Shown here: positions 10,951-23,300 of the stretch, in pieces | Layout: the number at the start of each line of letters is the position of its first letter | Position numbering within the stretch: the stretch's first letter is position 1 | Origin: Lunularia cruciata | Lineage: Eukaryota > Streptophyta > Marchantiopsida > Lunulariales > Lunulariaceae | DNA: 64,000 nucleotides | Direction of reading: 5' to 3' | NCBI GenBank assembly: GCA_948567375.1 | Contig: OX419762.1 | Location: 56,376,841-56,440,840 of the forward strand | Notes under the pieces: generated by a model | The model's database searches: none | Told to the model about the DNA's origin: nothing | What the model saw: the letters and a program-made list of their open reading frames with translations, nothing else | Made by a program: the position numbers and the translations under genes

Positions 10951-11877
10951 CTAATGTGCATGTTGTTGCAATGCCTCCTTTAAACTCCACAATGGAACAT
11001 CCAAGGTGGATGGAACAATCCCACTTGTACTCCAAATCCAAGTGATCCCCTTTGGTACTTGAGTATCCTTTGCATAGGTGTTCCTCTCCAACAAGTCACT
11101 AGGCCAAGTAATTGCAACATTGAAACCTGAAACTAATGTTGCCATGGTCCCGGATTGTAGTGAGCCACGACTGCCACTACTAAAGCATATTGGTATGTGG
11201 CATACCCGTCCCTCACTAGACTGCCAATCTGGTCTATAGGAGGATGTCTCCTCCCAATAGTCAATGTTGAAACCCATGGGGTATAACACTGCTCTCCCAA
11301 CTAGCACATTGTATGGCTCAGCTATTGTCGCAATAGCTTGAGCTCTCACCACCAAGCTATTAGTTGGATGACTAGGTTGAATCTGAACAACTAGCTCTCC
11401 AAGTTTGATGTACTATATCAAACAACCACCTAGAGATGTCAAGATAAAAAATGGACACATCTCCACATTGGTCTTCCATAACTTTAAACCGACTACTGCA
11501 GCCTTCCCCAACATAGGGGGCTGCTCACTAAAGTCTAACAAGAATCTCTTTGGTGTATATACCTTCCTTGAAGGTCCCACTAAACAAAAAATCCCCCTCT
11601 GGTTATCCAATAGGACAACATTAGGTGTGAATTGTGCTCTCTCAAAGGCCGGTCTAGTTGGCAACTCCTCTAGTCTAGCCGTTGCTACATGCCATAAACC
11701 ATTGGTTGCTGAATGGATCCCATGCTCCTCAACCAAGTCAACTCCACTATCAACCACCTTTGCTCTAGTAGTAGGAACTGCATCATCCCTACTCTCACAA
11801 ATGTGAGAGTAGGGATGATGGCATGGCAGCCAACCAAAACAATGGGGTTGGGTCAACTCCCAATGTAGACATGTCAC
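10951..11877 (-). pseudogene. D aspartic protease and following linker
   Basis: The minus ORF 11877-11413 contains 'LLDFSEQPPMLGKAAVVGLK' followed by 'CPFFILTSLGG'. This has the shape of a retropepsin active-site region (hydrophobic-D-S/T-G), with the usual DSG drifted to DFSE. The next ORF, 11355-10951, has 'EPYNVLVGRAVLYPMGFNI' and 'DYWEETSSYRPDWQS', the conserved block just after the protease in this lineage ('D.WEE...YRP.WQ'). Frames are broken between the two. Confidence 0.7.
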
Positions 11878-11986
11878 TAGCTAAAAACAAAGGGCACTGC
11901 ATAATCAGCTAAGCCGCCCCCAACATCATGCTAGATTCAGTCTGTGTAGTAGTAGATGGTTGACTAGTAAGAAGTCCATCATGCAT

Positions 11987-12667
11987 TGTAACACCCATTT
12001 GTACATGTATGTAGTATTGTGATATTTAGTTTGGTATTACTAGGACTTGAGAGATGTTATTTATATGAAGATAAAGGATGGTTCTACATTAGTCATGACT
12101 AGCTTAAGTTAGTCATAACTAAGATAGATGAGACCTTACTTTAGAGGAAGTGGAAAAGATGAGCATCACTATTTTGGATTCTAATGTGTTGACTTGGTAT
12201 TATTCTTAGGTGTTTGGCTTTGAGAAAAGAGTTGAGAACTCTTGGGCCTGCAAGCCTTTTCGTTTTGGATTCTTCTATAGTCCAAGAATAGCCCATGTGA
12301 AGGAATCCTTGACTTAATGGTTGGGTCAAGATAAGATCACATGCTTAGTGGAATATCATGTGGATGGGTCTTCCTTTATAATTTTTGACTTTACTTGACT
12401 TTTAGCCTAGTAACTTGAGTTACTCCAGTAACTTTGGTGCATAACTATTTTACAAGTATATAAACTAGGAGCGAGGAGGCACTTATCATCCTTTCATTTG
12501 CAACTATCTCTCTCTCATTGAGTTCTCTAGTGAGCAATGTCTTGAGTCTTGGAGTGTTAAGCCTTGGAGGAGTATGATGGAGTTGGAGTTCTTTGCCTTC
12601 TTAGTCCATGGTGCGCTACCATAATAGCCATTAGAGATTCATCTTGAGTGAGAGATAGGCCTGCTCA
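11987..12667 (+). repeat. A1 5' LTR
   Basis: Starts TGTAACACCC and ends near GGCCTGCTCA. It aligns with 19105-19780 and both A2 LTRs. A TATA box, TATATAAA, is at 12457-12464. Confidence 0.9.
12457..12464 (+). promoter_or_regulatory. TATA box of A1 5' LTR
   Basis: TATATAAA in the context 'acaagtatataaact', conserved at the same LTR position in A1 3' (19573-19580) and in A2 (37177-37183, 44309-44316). Confidence 0.7.
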
Positions 12668-12671
12668 AATT

Positions 12672-12690
12672 TTTGGTTCCGTTGTTGAGA
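12672..12690 (+). other. A1 primer binding site
   Basis: TTGGTTCCGTTGTTGAGA lies just after the 5' LTR. It corresponds to TGGTTCCATTGCCGGGA of A2 with C-to-T type changes. Confidence 0.65.
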
Positions 12691-12699
12691 CCTCTCTAG

Positions 12700-14160
12700 A
12701 AGGTAAGATAATGTTCCATGTACAACTCTATATTAGACAAAAGGAGGCTATGAGAGTTCACTTGGAGAGAACTTTAGGGGAGGAGAGGGCTGAACTTATG
12801 TTAGAGAACTTGGACCCATTTTTATACCCTGTAGTTAATTATCATGTCGTTGAAGTGATTTTGTACATCTTGTACACTTGAGAGGATTTGGAGACATTGT
12901 GTGAGGTGGATTGCAGATTTTGGGGATTAAGGTGATGTTGGGCAAAATCTCAAGTTTGAGATCTGGACTTGAAATTTGTACACACGAGCTTGGGTTATCT
13001 TTCAGTTAGCACACTTGAAATTATTGTGAGAGCTATTGTGCATACTGGGTTAGAATTTTTAAAAGTTGATAGGGTAAATTACTCCCGCAATTGCATGCTC
13101 TCTTGAAAATTGTACATAGTCTACCATTTCTTCAATTTTCACTGGATTGTTCTGAAATTTTCCAAGAAACTTCAATGCATTGTATCCTTTATGCTGACAC
13201 AAAAATTAGAGAGAGTTATGAGTTCTTAAAGTGAGGGGGTGGTTTTCAAACCAAATCTGAAATATGTTTGGTGAATAGAAAGATCTCTAGGCCAAATGGC
13301 TCAATGAAAAGATCTGAAATTTTTCAAGGAGGGACGCCTTGAAGTTTTGATCAAGTGTGCAAAATTTCAAAAAACTATGACATACCAGTTGAAACATGTG
13401 AGTGAAATTGTGAGGAAAGGTCAATTCTGTAGAGTTGAGATCTCATGCATGAGGAGTTTGAGAGCAACAAAAAGCATATTTGAGTGTTTAGATTCATCTT
13501 GGGAACATGGAGTGTAATCAAGAGTGGAAATTGAGACTATACAAGGTTCCCAAAGGGTTTGAGGTGATTGTGGAGGTGGATTTGAGGAGAAGGGAGTGAA
13601 GAATAGAAATTGAAGAGAGTATTGATAGGATCCAAAAACCTATACCACTTGGAGGAAAGAGCGAGTCTAAGTTCTTTCTATGTAGAGAAAAGGGACATAA
13701 GGCAAGTTCATGTCTATTTGACATTTGAGAGCAAAAGATTGAAGGAAAGGAGAGGACTACTTGACTTGGGTTTGCATGTTGGACCTTCTTCACCAAGATT
13801 GGGAGGGAGAAAATTCTAAGACCAAGGAGTTGTGTGAGGTTTGTGGAGTTGAAAGACTTCCAAAAGGACATGAGTTTAGTGGAATAAAAGCACTTTTGGA
13901 GACTTTGGTAAAGGATCTTGGAGAGAATCTTAGTACAACTACAAAAATACTATCACCTTCATCAACTAGTTCTCAAGATAAGTGATGGAGATAATCTTTC
14001 AACTTATGGATAAAGTATCCATGAAAGTTCAATTGATATGCACTCTAGGATTTGATGATGTTGTAGAAATCTTGGAGCAACCTGAACCTTTTGTGTTCCC
14101 TAGGGTGGATTAATCTCAAATGGTGTTAGTCATGTACAAAATCTATTAGTTATAGAGTGT
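12700..14160 (+). pseudogene. A1 5' leader ORF remnants
   Basis: Decayed copies of the leader coding blocks described for A2. The ORF 12648-12881 contains 'RTLGEERAELMLEN' and 'VEVILYILY'. About 13610-13985 corresponds to the CCHC-finger ORF (the first finger is damaged; 'KELCEVCGVERLPKGHE' remains). About 13985-14158 is the second domain, with 'EILEQPEPFVFPRVD' followed by a stop. Confidence 0.6.
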
Positions 14161-14218
14161 GAGAAAAGAAAAGAGAAAAGGAAAAATTGAGAGAAAAGAA
14201 AGATAGTGAGGGGTTAAG

Positions 14219-15480
14219 ATGGGGAAACTTCCGGTTTTCTTTAGCAACAATGGAGAAGATGTGGAGGCCTTTGTGAGAGACTTCAAGAGAGATTGCATAG
14301 GAAACAATGATAGGAGGAAGAATGAGTGGGTCTCATTATTACCTGATTTCTTTGAGGATGCAACACTTACATGGTATGAGTCAAAATATACCAAAAGAGA
14401 GAGAAGAGAGATAGGCAAGAAGAGTCTTGGGAGAGTTTGACTTTAGCACTCATTGAGAACTTTCTTCCAGATGAGAGTGATGAAAGATTGAAGAGTGAGG
14501 GTACCTTTCTCAAGCAAGGAGATGGAGAGAAAGTGAGAGTCTATGTGGAAAGATTGGAGAAGTTAGAGTCCAAATTTTGCATAGTGTTGAGGAAAGGTGG
14601 AGATGATATGGAGACTACTATGATTGGCATAGGAGCTATGCTCACCAAGAATTTTGTGGGAGGTTTGAGACCACAAATTAAAAGCAAGGTGAGATATGAG
14701 AAACATTCTTCCAAGGGTGATGTTATCAAGATCGCAATTTGTATGGAGGAGAATTTGGAAGAGGATGAGAGTGATGTGGTGGTGAAGGAGGTTGTGCATC
14801 CTCCTCAAGGTTACAAGTATGGTAGAACTTTAGATACTTTGGTGACAAGGGTTGCACCACAAGTAGTAGTTGCTCCAATTCTTGCATCTCCACCAAAGGA
14901 TCCACTTCAAACCATCATAGAACAACTTACATATCTCAAAATCAATGTGGTGCAACTATGGGAGAAGAGAAAGGTAGATCAGAATGTAGGGAGAGGGCCT
15001 AGGAGTTATGGAAACTATCCATACAAAGGAGGCCAACTAGCCAAAAATTTCAACAATTTCAACCAAAACAATTTCAAATTGTTTTGGTTGTGGAGGAAGA
15101 GGCTATTGCCCAAATTCCACTTACCATGGAAGAAGAAGTTCTGAGGGAGCCAAAAGAGGGAAAGAGGGAGGTAGTGAAACCCAAGTGGCTCCTAATATAA
15201 AGAAAGGTAAAGGGATAGCATCCATAGATGTGGTTGAGAGCAAGTATGAGAAGGGAGAGTGATCAAACTCCAAGGGTTTAATTTGGAGCTTTTGGCACAA
15301 GAGAAAAAGAGAGCTCATTTTGCAAAGGATGTTCACTCTTCTCAAGGATTTACTCCAAGCAAGAATACTCCTATATCTACTAGTAGCACTTGCACCTCAA
15401 CACCATCAATAACAAAGACTCCAAGGAAGAAGTTAGGGATAGAGGATTTCTTGATTTTGAAGCAACAATAGAACTACAAT
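14219..15480 (+). pseudogene. A1 gag
   Basis: Capsid-like gag of family A. It starts 'MGKLPVFFSNNGEDVEAFVR', with 'NEWVSLLPDFFEDATLTWYE' and, after a frameshift near 14420, 'ALIENFLPDESDERL...FLKQGDGEKVRVYVERLEKL'. The nucleocapsid region is disrupted near 15070-15120, where the CFGCGGRGH knuckle of A2 is broken. A2 gives the undamaged arrangement. Confidence 0.85.
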
Positions 15481-18400
15481 GTGTTGGAGGATTTTGGTAG
15501 TCACAAGGCTAACATCACAATGGGCCAATTGATTGCTTTGAACCCTAACTTGAGAAAGGAGCTTAGAGGTGGTTTGAGTTCTACAAGGAGCAAGATGAAG
15601 AAGAAGGCAAAAGCTCTAGTATCAATGGGGGTGATGGATCTCAAACAAGCACCATGGGAGGCTTGTGAGTATGCCTCCAAGATTGATGTGAGAATGAATG
15701 GTCACAACATCAAGGATGCATTGGTTGATGGAGGATCAGCAGTGAATGCCATGTCAAAATGGTTGATGAAGAAGTTGGGTATGATACCCTCTAGACTTTC
15801 AACATTTTTGGTGAGCATGGCAAACAAGCAACAAGTTTGACCAGTAGGGGTGATGGTAAGATAGTAGTTTAATTTATAGGAGTTCAAAATCTCATGATTT
15901 TCCAAGTCTTGAAGGATTCAAGCTATGACTTACTTCTTGGGAGGCCATGGTTGAGATCAGCATGCATAGCTGATCAATGGCACAAAGGGTACTTGAGGAT
16001 TGGGCCATCAAACCATAGTGTTATAGCTCTTGTGACTAACACCACCAACACTTCACATACAGATACACCATCTTCTGGTTATTGGGAGTGAGATTTTGAA
16101 GAAGGAGCTTTAGGTGTAGACACAAGCATGGAAGAGAAGACTTCCATGGAGGAGGATGAATCTGAATCTAAATCTGATTCAGATGTGTATCCCTTGTGTG
16201 ATATGGATTTTTCATCTAAGCTAAAGGTTTTGAAGGACCCTGATAAATCACCATTGACACTTGAGGAGATAGAGAGGAGGTTATCAACCCTCAAGTATGA
16301 CCTAAATGTTACCAAGGAGGAGAAGGTGAGATTTGAGGAGATTTTTTGCAAGTTCATCCATGTGTTTGCTTTTAGTTACAAGGATTTGAAGGAAGTCACC
16401 TTGGAGAAGCACAAGATAGAGGTGGGGTCACATGCAAGACCATCCACCAAAAGCAACATCACATTAGCTCACCAATATCTTTGGTTGTGAAGGAGGAGAT
16501 TGATAAGCTCAAGGAGGCTGGATTTATCTTTGGGGTGGAGAATTCAAAATAGGTATCTCCAATTATCATTGTGAAGAAAAAGAAAATCAAGCTTTGGGTA
16601 TATGTGGATTACAAGAAACTCAGCATCGTTACCAAGAAGAAGTACTATCCATTTCCATTCATTGATCAGATCTTGCAGGAGGTTGTAGGTCATGAGAGGT
16701 ACAGTTTTGGGGATGGTTATAGTGGATATAACCAAATCAAGATTGCACCAGAGCATCAACAACTCACCACATTCATCACACCTTGGAGAACTTATGCTTT
16801 CAAGGTCATGCCTTTTGGGCCTTGCAATGCTCTAGCCACATTCCAATGGTTCATGAACAAGGTATTTGAACCTTTCATTGGGAAATTTGTGAGAGACTTC
16901 ATTGATGACTTTTGTGTCTATGGGAGGAGTAAGGAGGAGCACTTTGAGCATCTAATCAAGGTCTTGAAATGTTTGGATGAGGCAAATGCATCACTCAACC
17001 ATGAGAAGTTCATTTTTTAATGTGAATAAGGTCTATTTTTGGAGCCCATCATCTCCAAGGATGGAATAGCAATTGATCCTAAGAAGGTGAGAAAAATCTC
17101 AAACCTTCGATTCCCTTCAAGCTTGACAAAGTTATGCCAATTCTTGGGGATGGTTGGGTACTATAAGAGGTTTATCTTCTCATTTTTCAACAAGGATTAT
17201 GCATCTGACCATCTATATGAAGAAGGGTGTAGATTATAAGTTGATTTTGGAGGCAAGGAGGCTTTCAAAGCTTTTGAGGAGCTCAAGAAATCCCTTGTTG
17301 TAGCTCCAATTCTTGTTAAACCTAATTGGAGTAAGCCTTTCATCCTCTACACTAATGCTTCCAATGTTGCTATAGGATGCAATCTTAGTCAATTAGACCA
17401 AGATGAGCATGATCATCCAATAGCTTATATTAGTAAACATATGGTTTCAGCAGAAAAGAACTACTCTGTCATGGAGAGAGAAGGGTTGGCAATGATCTTT
17501 GGTCTTAAGAAGTTTAGACACTACTTGATTGGAGTGAAAGCCAAAATTGTCACAGATCACAAGGCCTTGAAGTACATCTTCAACAAGCCTAAAGTTGAAG
17601 GGAGACTAGCAAGGTGGATGATACTCTTGTCTGAGTATGACTACGCCATTGAGAATAGGCCAGGAAAGAAACATGCAAATGCTGATTTGTTATCTAGGGC
17701 CTATGATCATGATGGAGATGAGCCATTGGATGATTCCTTCTTGGATGAGGAGCTCATGACAATCTCAGTCACTCAAGAGGTTCCAGTGGAGTACAAGGAG
17801 ATTGTGGATTTTGTGACAAGAGGTAACTATCCAAAAGGGATGCATGCTAGAGAGAGGAAGGCCCTTGCAGCAAGATCTAGACCTTACAAAATGGTGGAGG
17901 ATACTCTTTTTCACCAAGGAGCAGATGGTCTACTTCAAAGAGCAATGGGTAAGGAAGAGTTTATCCTACTCATAAAGGAGTTTCGTGAAGGTTTAGTGTG
18001 TGGAGCAAACTTTGCAGGAAAGGTGACTGCTTTAAGATTCTAGTCGCAAGTTACCATTGCAGAGAGATTTTCAAGGATTGTCTTGATTATTGCAAAACTT
18101 GTCATGTTTGTCAAGCTTTTGCTAGAAAGTCTCCTTTCACTCCACCACTCAGATCATTTCCATTGTTAGGACCTTCTGAGAAGTGGGGAATTTATTTTGT
18201 AGGTCCTCTCAATAAAACCCCAAGGAACAATTGGTATATTGTGGTAGTTATTGATTATCTTACTAAGTAGGTTGAAGCTAGGCTATTTAGGGACAAGAAT
18301 GAAGAAGAAGTTGGGAGATTTCTTTATGAACGCATTACCACTAGGTTTGGGTGCCCTTTGGAGTTGGTTTTTAATAGAGGAGGAGAGTTTACAAGAAGCA

Positions 18401-19056
18401 TCACTATAGCCATGCTATGACCTTTCTCTATCACACATAGAGTAACTACATCCTATAAGCCAAATTCCAATGGCTTGGTAGAGAGAACCAATCAGACCTT
18501 GTGCATGATATTGGCCAAAGATGCAGAAATGAAGAGGGCTAAACATCATTGGGACAAGAGAATTCATGCAGTTTTGTAAGAGTATAGGACAACCATGAAG
18601 ACTTCCACCAGATATTCTCCATTTCAATTGGTATATGGTATTGATTCTACCCTACCTATTCACTTTGATCTTCCTACCTTCCAAAGCATTCATGGAAGAT
18701 TGGAAAAAGCACAAGGAGGTGATGTAGAGAAATCAAGGAACGATCAACACATGGAGTTGGAAGAGGCAAGAGCAATTGCTATGGTTTGAGTGGAGCAAGC
18801 CCAAAGGAAACAAAAGAAGAGCTATGACAAGAGGCAAGGCAAGAAGAAGGTGGAGCCTTTCAAAGAAGGTGATTGGGTAATGTTATTTGATTCCGTGAGA
18901 TTCAAGAGAGTGCAAAAGAAGTTTTTGCCTAAGTACTTTGGACCTTTCATAGTGGAGAAGGTGTGGGGCAATTACACCTATGATCTCAAGGAGCTGGGAG
19001 GAAGACAATTTGATAGGATTAACCATGATAAGTTGAAAATGTATCATAGAAGGTAG
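15481..19056 (+). pseudogene. A1 pol (PR-RT-RH-INT)
   Basis: Protease 'DALVDGGSAVNAMSKWLMKK' at 15715-15780 has a sense codon where A2 has a stop. RT lies at 16571-17239 with 'FIDDFCVYG' (about 16900-16925), RNase H at 17330-17700 ('KNYSVMEREGLAM', 'TDHKALKYIFN'). Integrase runs 17990-18790 with 'YCKTCHVCQAFARK', 'DYLTK' followed by a stop, and 'LVERTNQTLCM'. The C-terminal tail (18790-19056) ends 'RINHDKLKMYHRR'. Several frame changes and stops (near 15840, 16490, 17020, 18040, 18580) inactivate it. Confidence 0.9.
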
Positions 19057-19104
19057 AGAGACCTTCACTTTGAGAACAAAGGGAAAACTTAGTCCGGGGG
19101 TAAA

Positions 19105-19780
19105 TGTAACACCCACTTGTGCATGTATGTAGTATTGTGATATTTAGTTTTGTATTACTAGTACTTGGGAGATATTATTTATATAGAGATAAAGGATGGT
19201 TCTAGATTAGTCATGACTAGCTAAATTTAGTCATAGTTAAGATAGAGGGGACCTTACTTTAAAGGAAGTGGAAAAGATGAGCACCACTATTTTGGATTCC
19301 AATTTGTTGACTTGGTATTATTCCTAGGTGTTTGGCTTTGAGGACTCTTGGGCCCGCAAGCCTTTTTGGTTTGGATTCTTCTATAGTCCAATGATAGCCC
19401 ATGTGAAGAAAGCCTTGACTTAGTGGTTGGGTCAAGATAAGGTCACATGCTTAATGGAATATGCCAATGTGGATAGATATTCCTTTATACTTTTTGATTT
19501 TACTTGACTTTTAGCCTAGTAACTTGAGTTATTCCATTAATTAGTAACTTTGGTGCGTAACTATTTTACAAGTATATAAACTAGGAGGGAGTAGGTACTC
19601 ATCCTTTCATTTGCAACTATCTCTCTCTCATTGAGTTCTCTAGTGAGCAATATCTTGAGTCTTGGAGTGTTAGCCTTGGAGGAGTATGATGGAGTTGGGG
19701 TTCTTTGCCTTCTTAGTCCATGGTGCGCTACCATAATAGCCATTAGAGGTTCATCCTAAGTGAGAGATAGGCCGGCTCAC
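19105..19780 (+). repeat. A1 3' LTR
   Basis: Starts TGTAACACCC right after the purine-rich AGTCCGGGGGTAAA and ends GGCCGGCTCAC. TATA box at 19573-19580. Confidence 0.9.
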
Positions 19781-19785
19781 AGCAC

Positions 19786-21600
19786 CCCATCACCTCCTAT
19801 CACACCTGCAATGGGACGTCTAGGAGCCATCAATGTTGTCTACAATGCCTCAGAGAGCATGAAAGATTGGGGAAGTCTGACCTATCTCCCAACCTCTCCT
19901 CTTTGTGGGCCCTACTCCATTGATGCTCCTCTAGGCTCTGGAGCACAAACTGCACTGCTATTCACTATTGCAAATGCATCCACCTATGCTTCTCCGCACA
20001 TGAAGTCCAAAGCATCTTTATCACTAGCACCTAGTGGAAGCCTCAACACCTGAATCCGATCTCCAATGAGCAATGGCCATACTAGCTAATCTCTACTCCA
20101 ATTGTTCAATCCGAGTAGCCATAGCTATATCAGAAGTAAAGGTAGGTACCACACCTCTTCTAGGTGTAGATCCTCTACCACCACCTCATCCTCCATGAAC
20201 TGAAGCTCCTCTACTACCTGCTTTAGTAGCCCTACCACTCCATAACTTCAAAGTGAAGGTCAAAGCACCGGTCACTAGTGTGACCAAATTTGTGGCAATG
20301 CTCACACTACCTCTATGTTGGTTGCAATGCACCAGAGGTATCAGGTCCACTGCCCTAAGTACACTCCCTCCTATAGTGAGGTCCACTACAAGTCCAACAA
20401 GCAACACCACTACTCACTGGTTGCTACTAACCCAAAAACAAAGGTAAGGGTCTAACTATAGTAGACCCTCCACTTGCTCCATAAGACCTAGGCTGTCCAC
20501 CTTGTCCTCAAAAACCAACTAGACGTGATGGACTCTACTACACTCTAGAAGAAGTCACAACTATGGATGAGGTCTCCCTACCAAATCCAAATATCACCAC
20601 TCTTTCCTCCACCATGTTGAGCTCAATACGCTCAACTAAACCAAAGACCACTACCAAAGTAGGCAAAGTAGCCTATAATAATGTAGCATCACAAACTCTA
20701 TGTTGCAACTTCCTATCCAATATCCCATACCAAAACTAGATTGCTTGGGCCTCAATAACTCCTTGAGTGAAACTGATCAGCTGCCTCATGCAAGTATATG
20801 CCTTGCATAGGCTCTCTCTAGCCTTCCATTGGAACTCCTGCAAGCTTCTCAACTTATCAATCCGCACTCCTTGGTAGTTTTGGCTCAAACATTGGAAGAA
20901 CTCTACCATGAGGTTAAACCCTGTTACCACACCACCTCCTACAGTGGTACCTCTACTCATGGTAGCACTGTCTCCAGCAAGTGCACCTCCACTAGCTCCA
21001 CCAATGCTACTTGAGCTAGAACTTGTGAGCATTGCCGATCTACTCATGGCATTCAAGCCTAAAGTGATAGAGATGTAGTTTGGAGACCAACATTGTCTCT
21101 ATGACACAATCTCCTCCAAATGATCTCTCCTAAACTTGTGGTAGTTGTCCATTGGTGGACCCTCTAAATGTTGAAACAACTCCTTCCATGCCATAAAAGG
21201 TGTAAAAAGAGTCAGGTTCCGCATCTAATGCAGATTTCACCAATTATCAAACTTCTATATGAAGTCATCCAACTCAATGGTACCCATTATACCAAAGTAA
21301 CGCCTAGGGCCTTTAGAGGCCACATAAATCTCATCCATGTCCCACAACAACAGTGCAAACACGCCAAGTGCACTCTCAACTGAATCAACTCTTGTGTCAA
21401 ACTCCAACTTAAAACCAATGTCCTCCCTCATTGGGACTTGAGATATGGTTTGATATCGAGTGCCACTCTGAGTAAATCCACTGTGTTCTACTGGGCTAAC
21501 TCCTCTAGAATCCCCAAAGAACTTTGTCGTGACAAAGTAACCACAATTGCAACCGCAAACCATAACTGCAAGTACCCCACCAAGTGCCAACACCACCAAG
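19786..21600 (-). pseudogene. D gag (capsid and nucleocapsid)
   Basis: On the minus strand, 21056-20736 has 'SLCKAYTCMRQLISFTQGV', typical of gypsy capsid. A single minus frame then gives two zinc knuckles, CWTCSGPHYRREC (20399-20361) and CEHCHKFGHTSDRC (20306-20265), separated by stops. The minus ORF 21599-21255 upstream gives 'YQTISQVPMREDIGFKLEFD' and is probably the N-terminal gag. All is decayed. Confidence 0.7.
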
Positions 21601-22830
21601 TACCAACATCAACTAAGCACCAGCAAGTGCCAGTACCCATGGAACACCACCTACTAATGTAACTCTGACTGAGATAACTACACTAAGGAAAAGGGCAACC
21701 TCTAACCTGCCATCACAACACACATTCTCACGGTCTGTAGGCCATCACTTCTTGCCTCACCGGAGAGAAACAAAGATAGTCTGACTAGTCATCACTCCAA
21801 CCTCACTACCAAGAGCACACCAAAGCATCAATGCTCAAAATTCAAGGCACCTTACACACGTGGTGCACAAACAAGAAGTATAGAATGGAGGGGTTCCAAT
21901 CACAAGAAATCTAAACAAAAACCGTCCATCTCATAAAGCAACATGGGACTCACTGTGCCACCATTTGGCATTTGATATAAGAGAAGTTCATATCTATCAT
22001 AAGCTACCAATATCACCAAGAATGGGATCAAACTGCCTCTCCTAGCCAAAGCTACAAGTGTATAGATAACAATGTGCCAATTACTAGGACAACAAGTTAG
22101 GATGGACCAATTGGCTAGAGCACCAATCTAGGAACAAGAAATCTAAGTGTCAAACACTATTGTGCACAATCTAGCAGGATGGGCAGATTTTGCCAAATAA
22201 TGTCCAAGATCTACTCTAAACAAGCTAGCCTCACGCCAGCAAGTTGGCCCTTCTAGTCCTTTGTAGCCTCTCAAAGCCCACAGTCCTATGCCTCAAAGCC
22301 TCTAAATGCCAAATGAAGCATTTCTTCTTGCCACTTCAAACCTCCTCCAAATTTGGCAAAAACTCCACCAAGTATGGCCAAAATCTGCAACTTCAAAACT
22401 TCTCCAAAGCTAGCAAAACTCCTCCAAATCTGGCCAAAATTTGATGCAAACCCTAAATTTGGCTGACCTCCAAATCCTCCACTAACTCTCCACTCAAGCC
22501 AAACTAAATTAACAAGTTTACCAAATCACAAATTCACAAGAATAAGTTCCCAACTCCACCATCAATTTTACTTTCTTAGCCCAACTCGTAACAAATTGGT
22601 CCTTCCTTTACCTCCTAAGCTCAAAATCACAACTGCTCAAAAATTGCTCCTTCTTTGCTCAAAATTTGGCCAACGCTTTTGCACACCTTCTGCCTTACTG
22701 CCAAATTTGCATCAAGCAACAAGCTTTTGCACACCATGGAAAACTTGAACTTTGGTTGAGCTACCAATGATCCATTGCACTTGGAGATACCACCAACACT
22801 CATAGTTTTTGCATCCAATTTCCCCCTGAC
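21601..22830 (-). other. D 5' untranslated leader
   Basis: Lies between the D gag and PBS on the minus strand. It contains degenerate recurrences of the word 'ccaaatttggc.aaaa' (about 22330-22460). No coding domain was recognised. Confidence 0.45.
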
Positions 22831-22848
22831 TTGACTTCTCTGATATAA
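22831..22848 (-). other. D primer binding site
   Basis: The minus strand reads TTATATCAGAGAAGTCAAG directly after the 5' LTR. It resembles the initiator tRNA-Met type site (TGGTATCAGAG), with first-base differences. Confidence 0.5.
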
Positions 22849-23294
22849 TCAAATTGTTCACAACTCTCGAATCAACTCAACTCAAATCAATACTTCATCT
22901 ATCACTCTATAAATTGTCTACAACTGCTCATTGATTATATTCAAGCCACACCCACTCTAGCTAAGAGAATCCAAGTGACGCTCGGAGACCTTTGTCCACA
23001 ATAGCCAAGAACTCGAATGCTCAACATCAGAGAAGTGAGCTCTTTGGAGCTACACTTTGAAAGTATACCCCTGGACTTGAGCTAGGTCTAAAACCCTAAC
23101 GGTCTTGCTGACGGCACACTTGATGGTGTGAACGGTGCAAAGTGAGTGTGGGCCCTACCATGAAGTCAATACCCCAAACACAAAATCTGACCGTTGGAAA
23201 GTAGTCTATGGGAAACTGCTTAAATACCTCTAACTACTATCATTGCAACTCTAGTGTCTGAGCAATCTACATGTGAGACTACAAATGGCGTGAT
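22849..23294 (-). repeat. D 5' LTR, missing its first ~105 bp
   Basis: Aligns with 2341-2780 over its full length, but begins abruptly at 23294 within the LTR, at the point matching the palindrome at 2773-2790. The B1 flank ATCTTG follows at 23295. Confidence 0.75.
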
Positions 23295-23300
23295 ATCTTG

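Larger units (their letters stand above)
11987..19780 (+). mobile_element. Element A1, Ty3/gypsy, inserted in D
   Basis: A complete but decayed family A element of about 7.8 kb: 5' LTR, PBS, leader, gag, pol, PPT, 3' LTR. It aligns end to end with A2 (36687-44517). Flanks TGCAT (11982-11986) and AGCAC (19781-19785) would be a mutated target duplication (GCAT/GCAC). It separates the protease of D from the gag of D. Confidence 0.9.
2236..23294 (-). mobile_element. Element D, old minus-strand Ty3/gypsy, inserted in B1
   Basis: Related ~440 bp LTR sequences occur at 2341-2780 and 22849-23294. Between them, on the minus strand, are gag knuckles, retropepsin, RT, RNase H and integrase in the order gag-PR-RT-RH-INT, which defines Ty3/gypsy. 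Flanks are ATCTTTG (2229-2235) and ATCTTG (23295-23300). Joining them restores the alignment of B1 to B2 at the protease/RT linker, so this is an insertion into B1. All ORFs are broken. G (5776-9202) and A1 (11987-19780) lie inside it. Confidence 0.85.

Noticed and set aside
12141..12329. Minus ORF of 62 aa repeated in each A LTR (also 36840-37028, 43986-44171, 56203-56391)
   Set aside because: Recurs because the LTR recurs; antisense in U3, no start context or domain support, and no change pattern that I could test.
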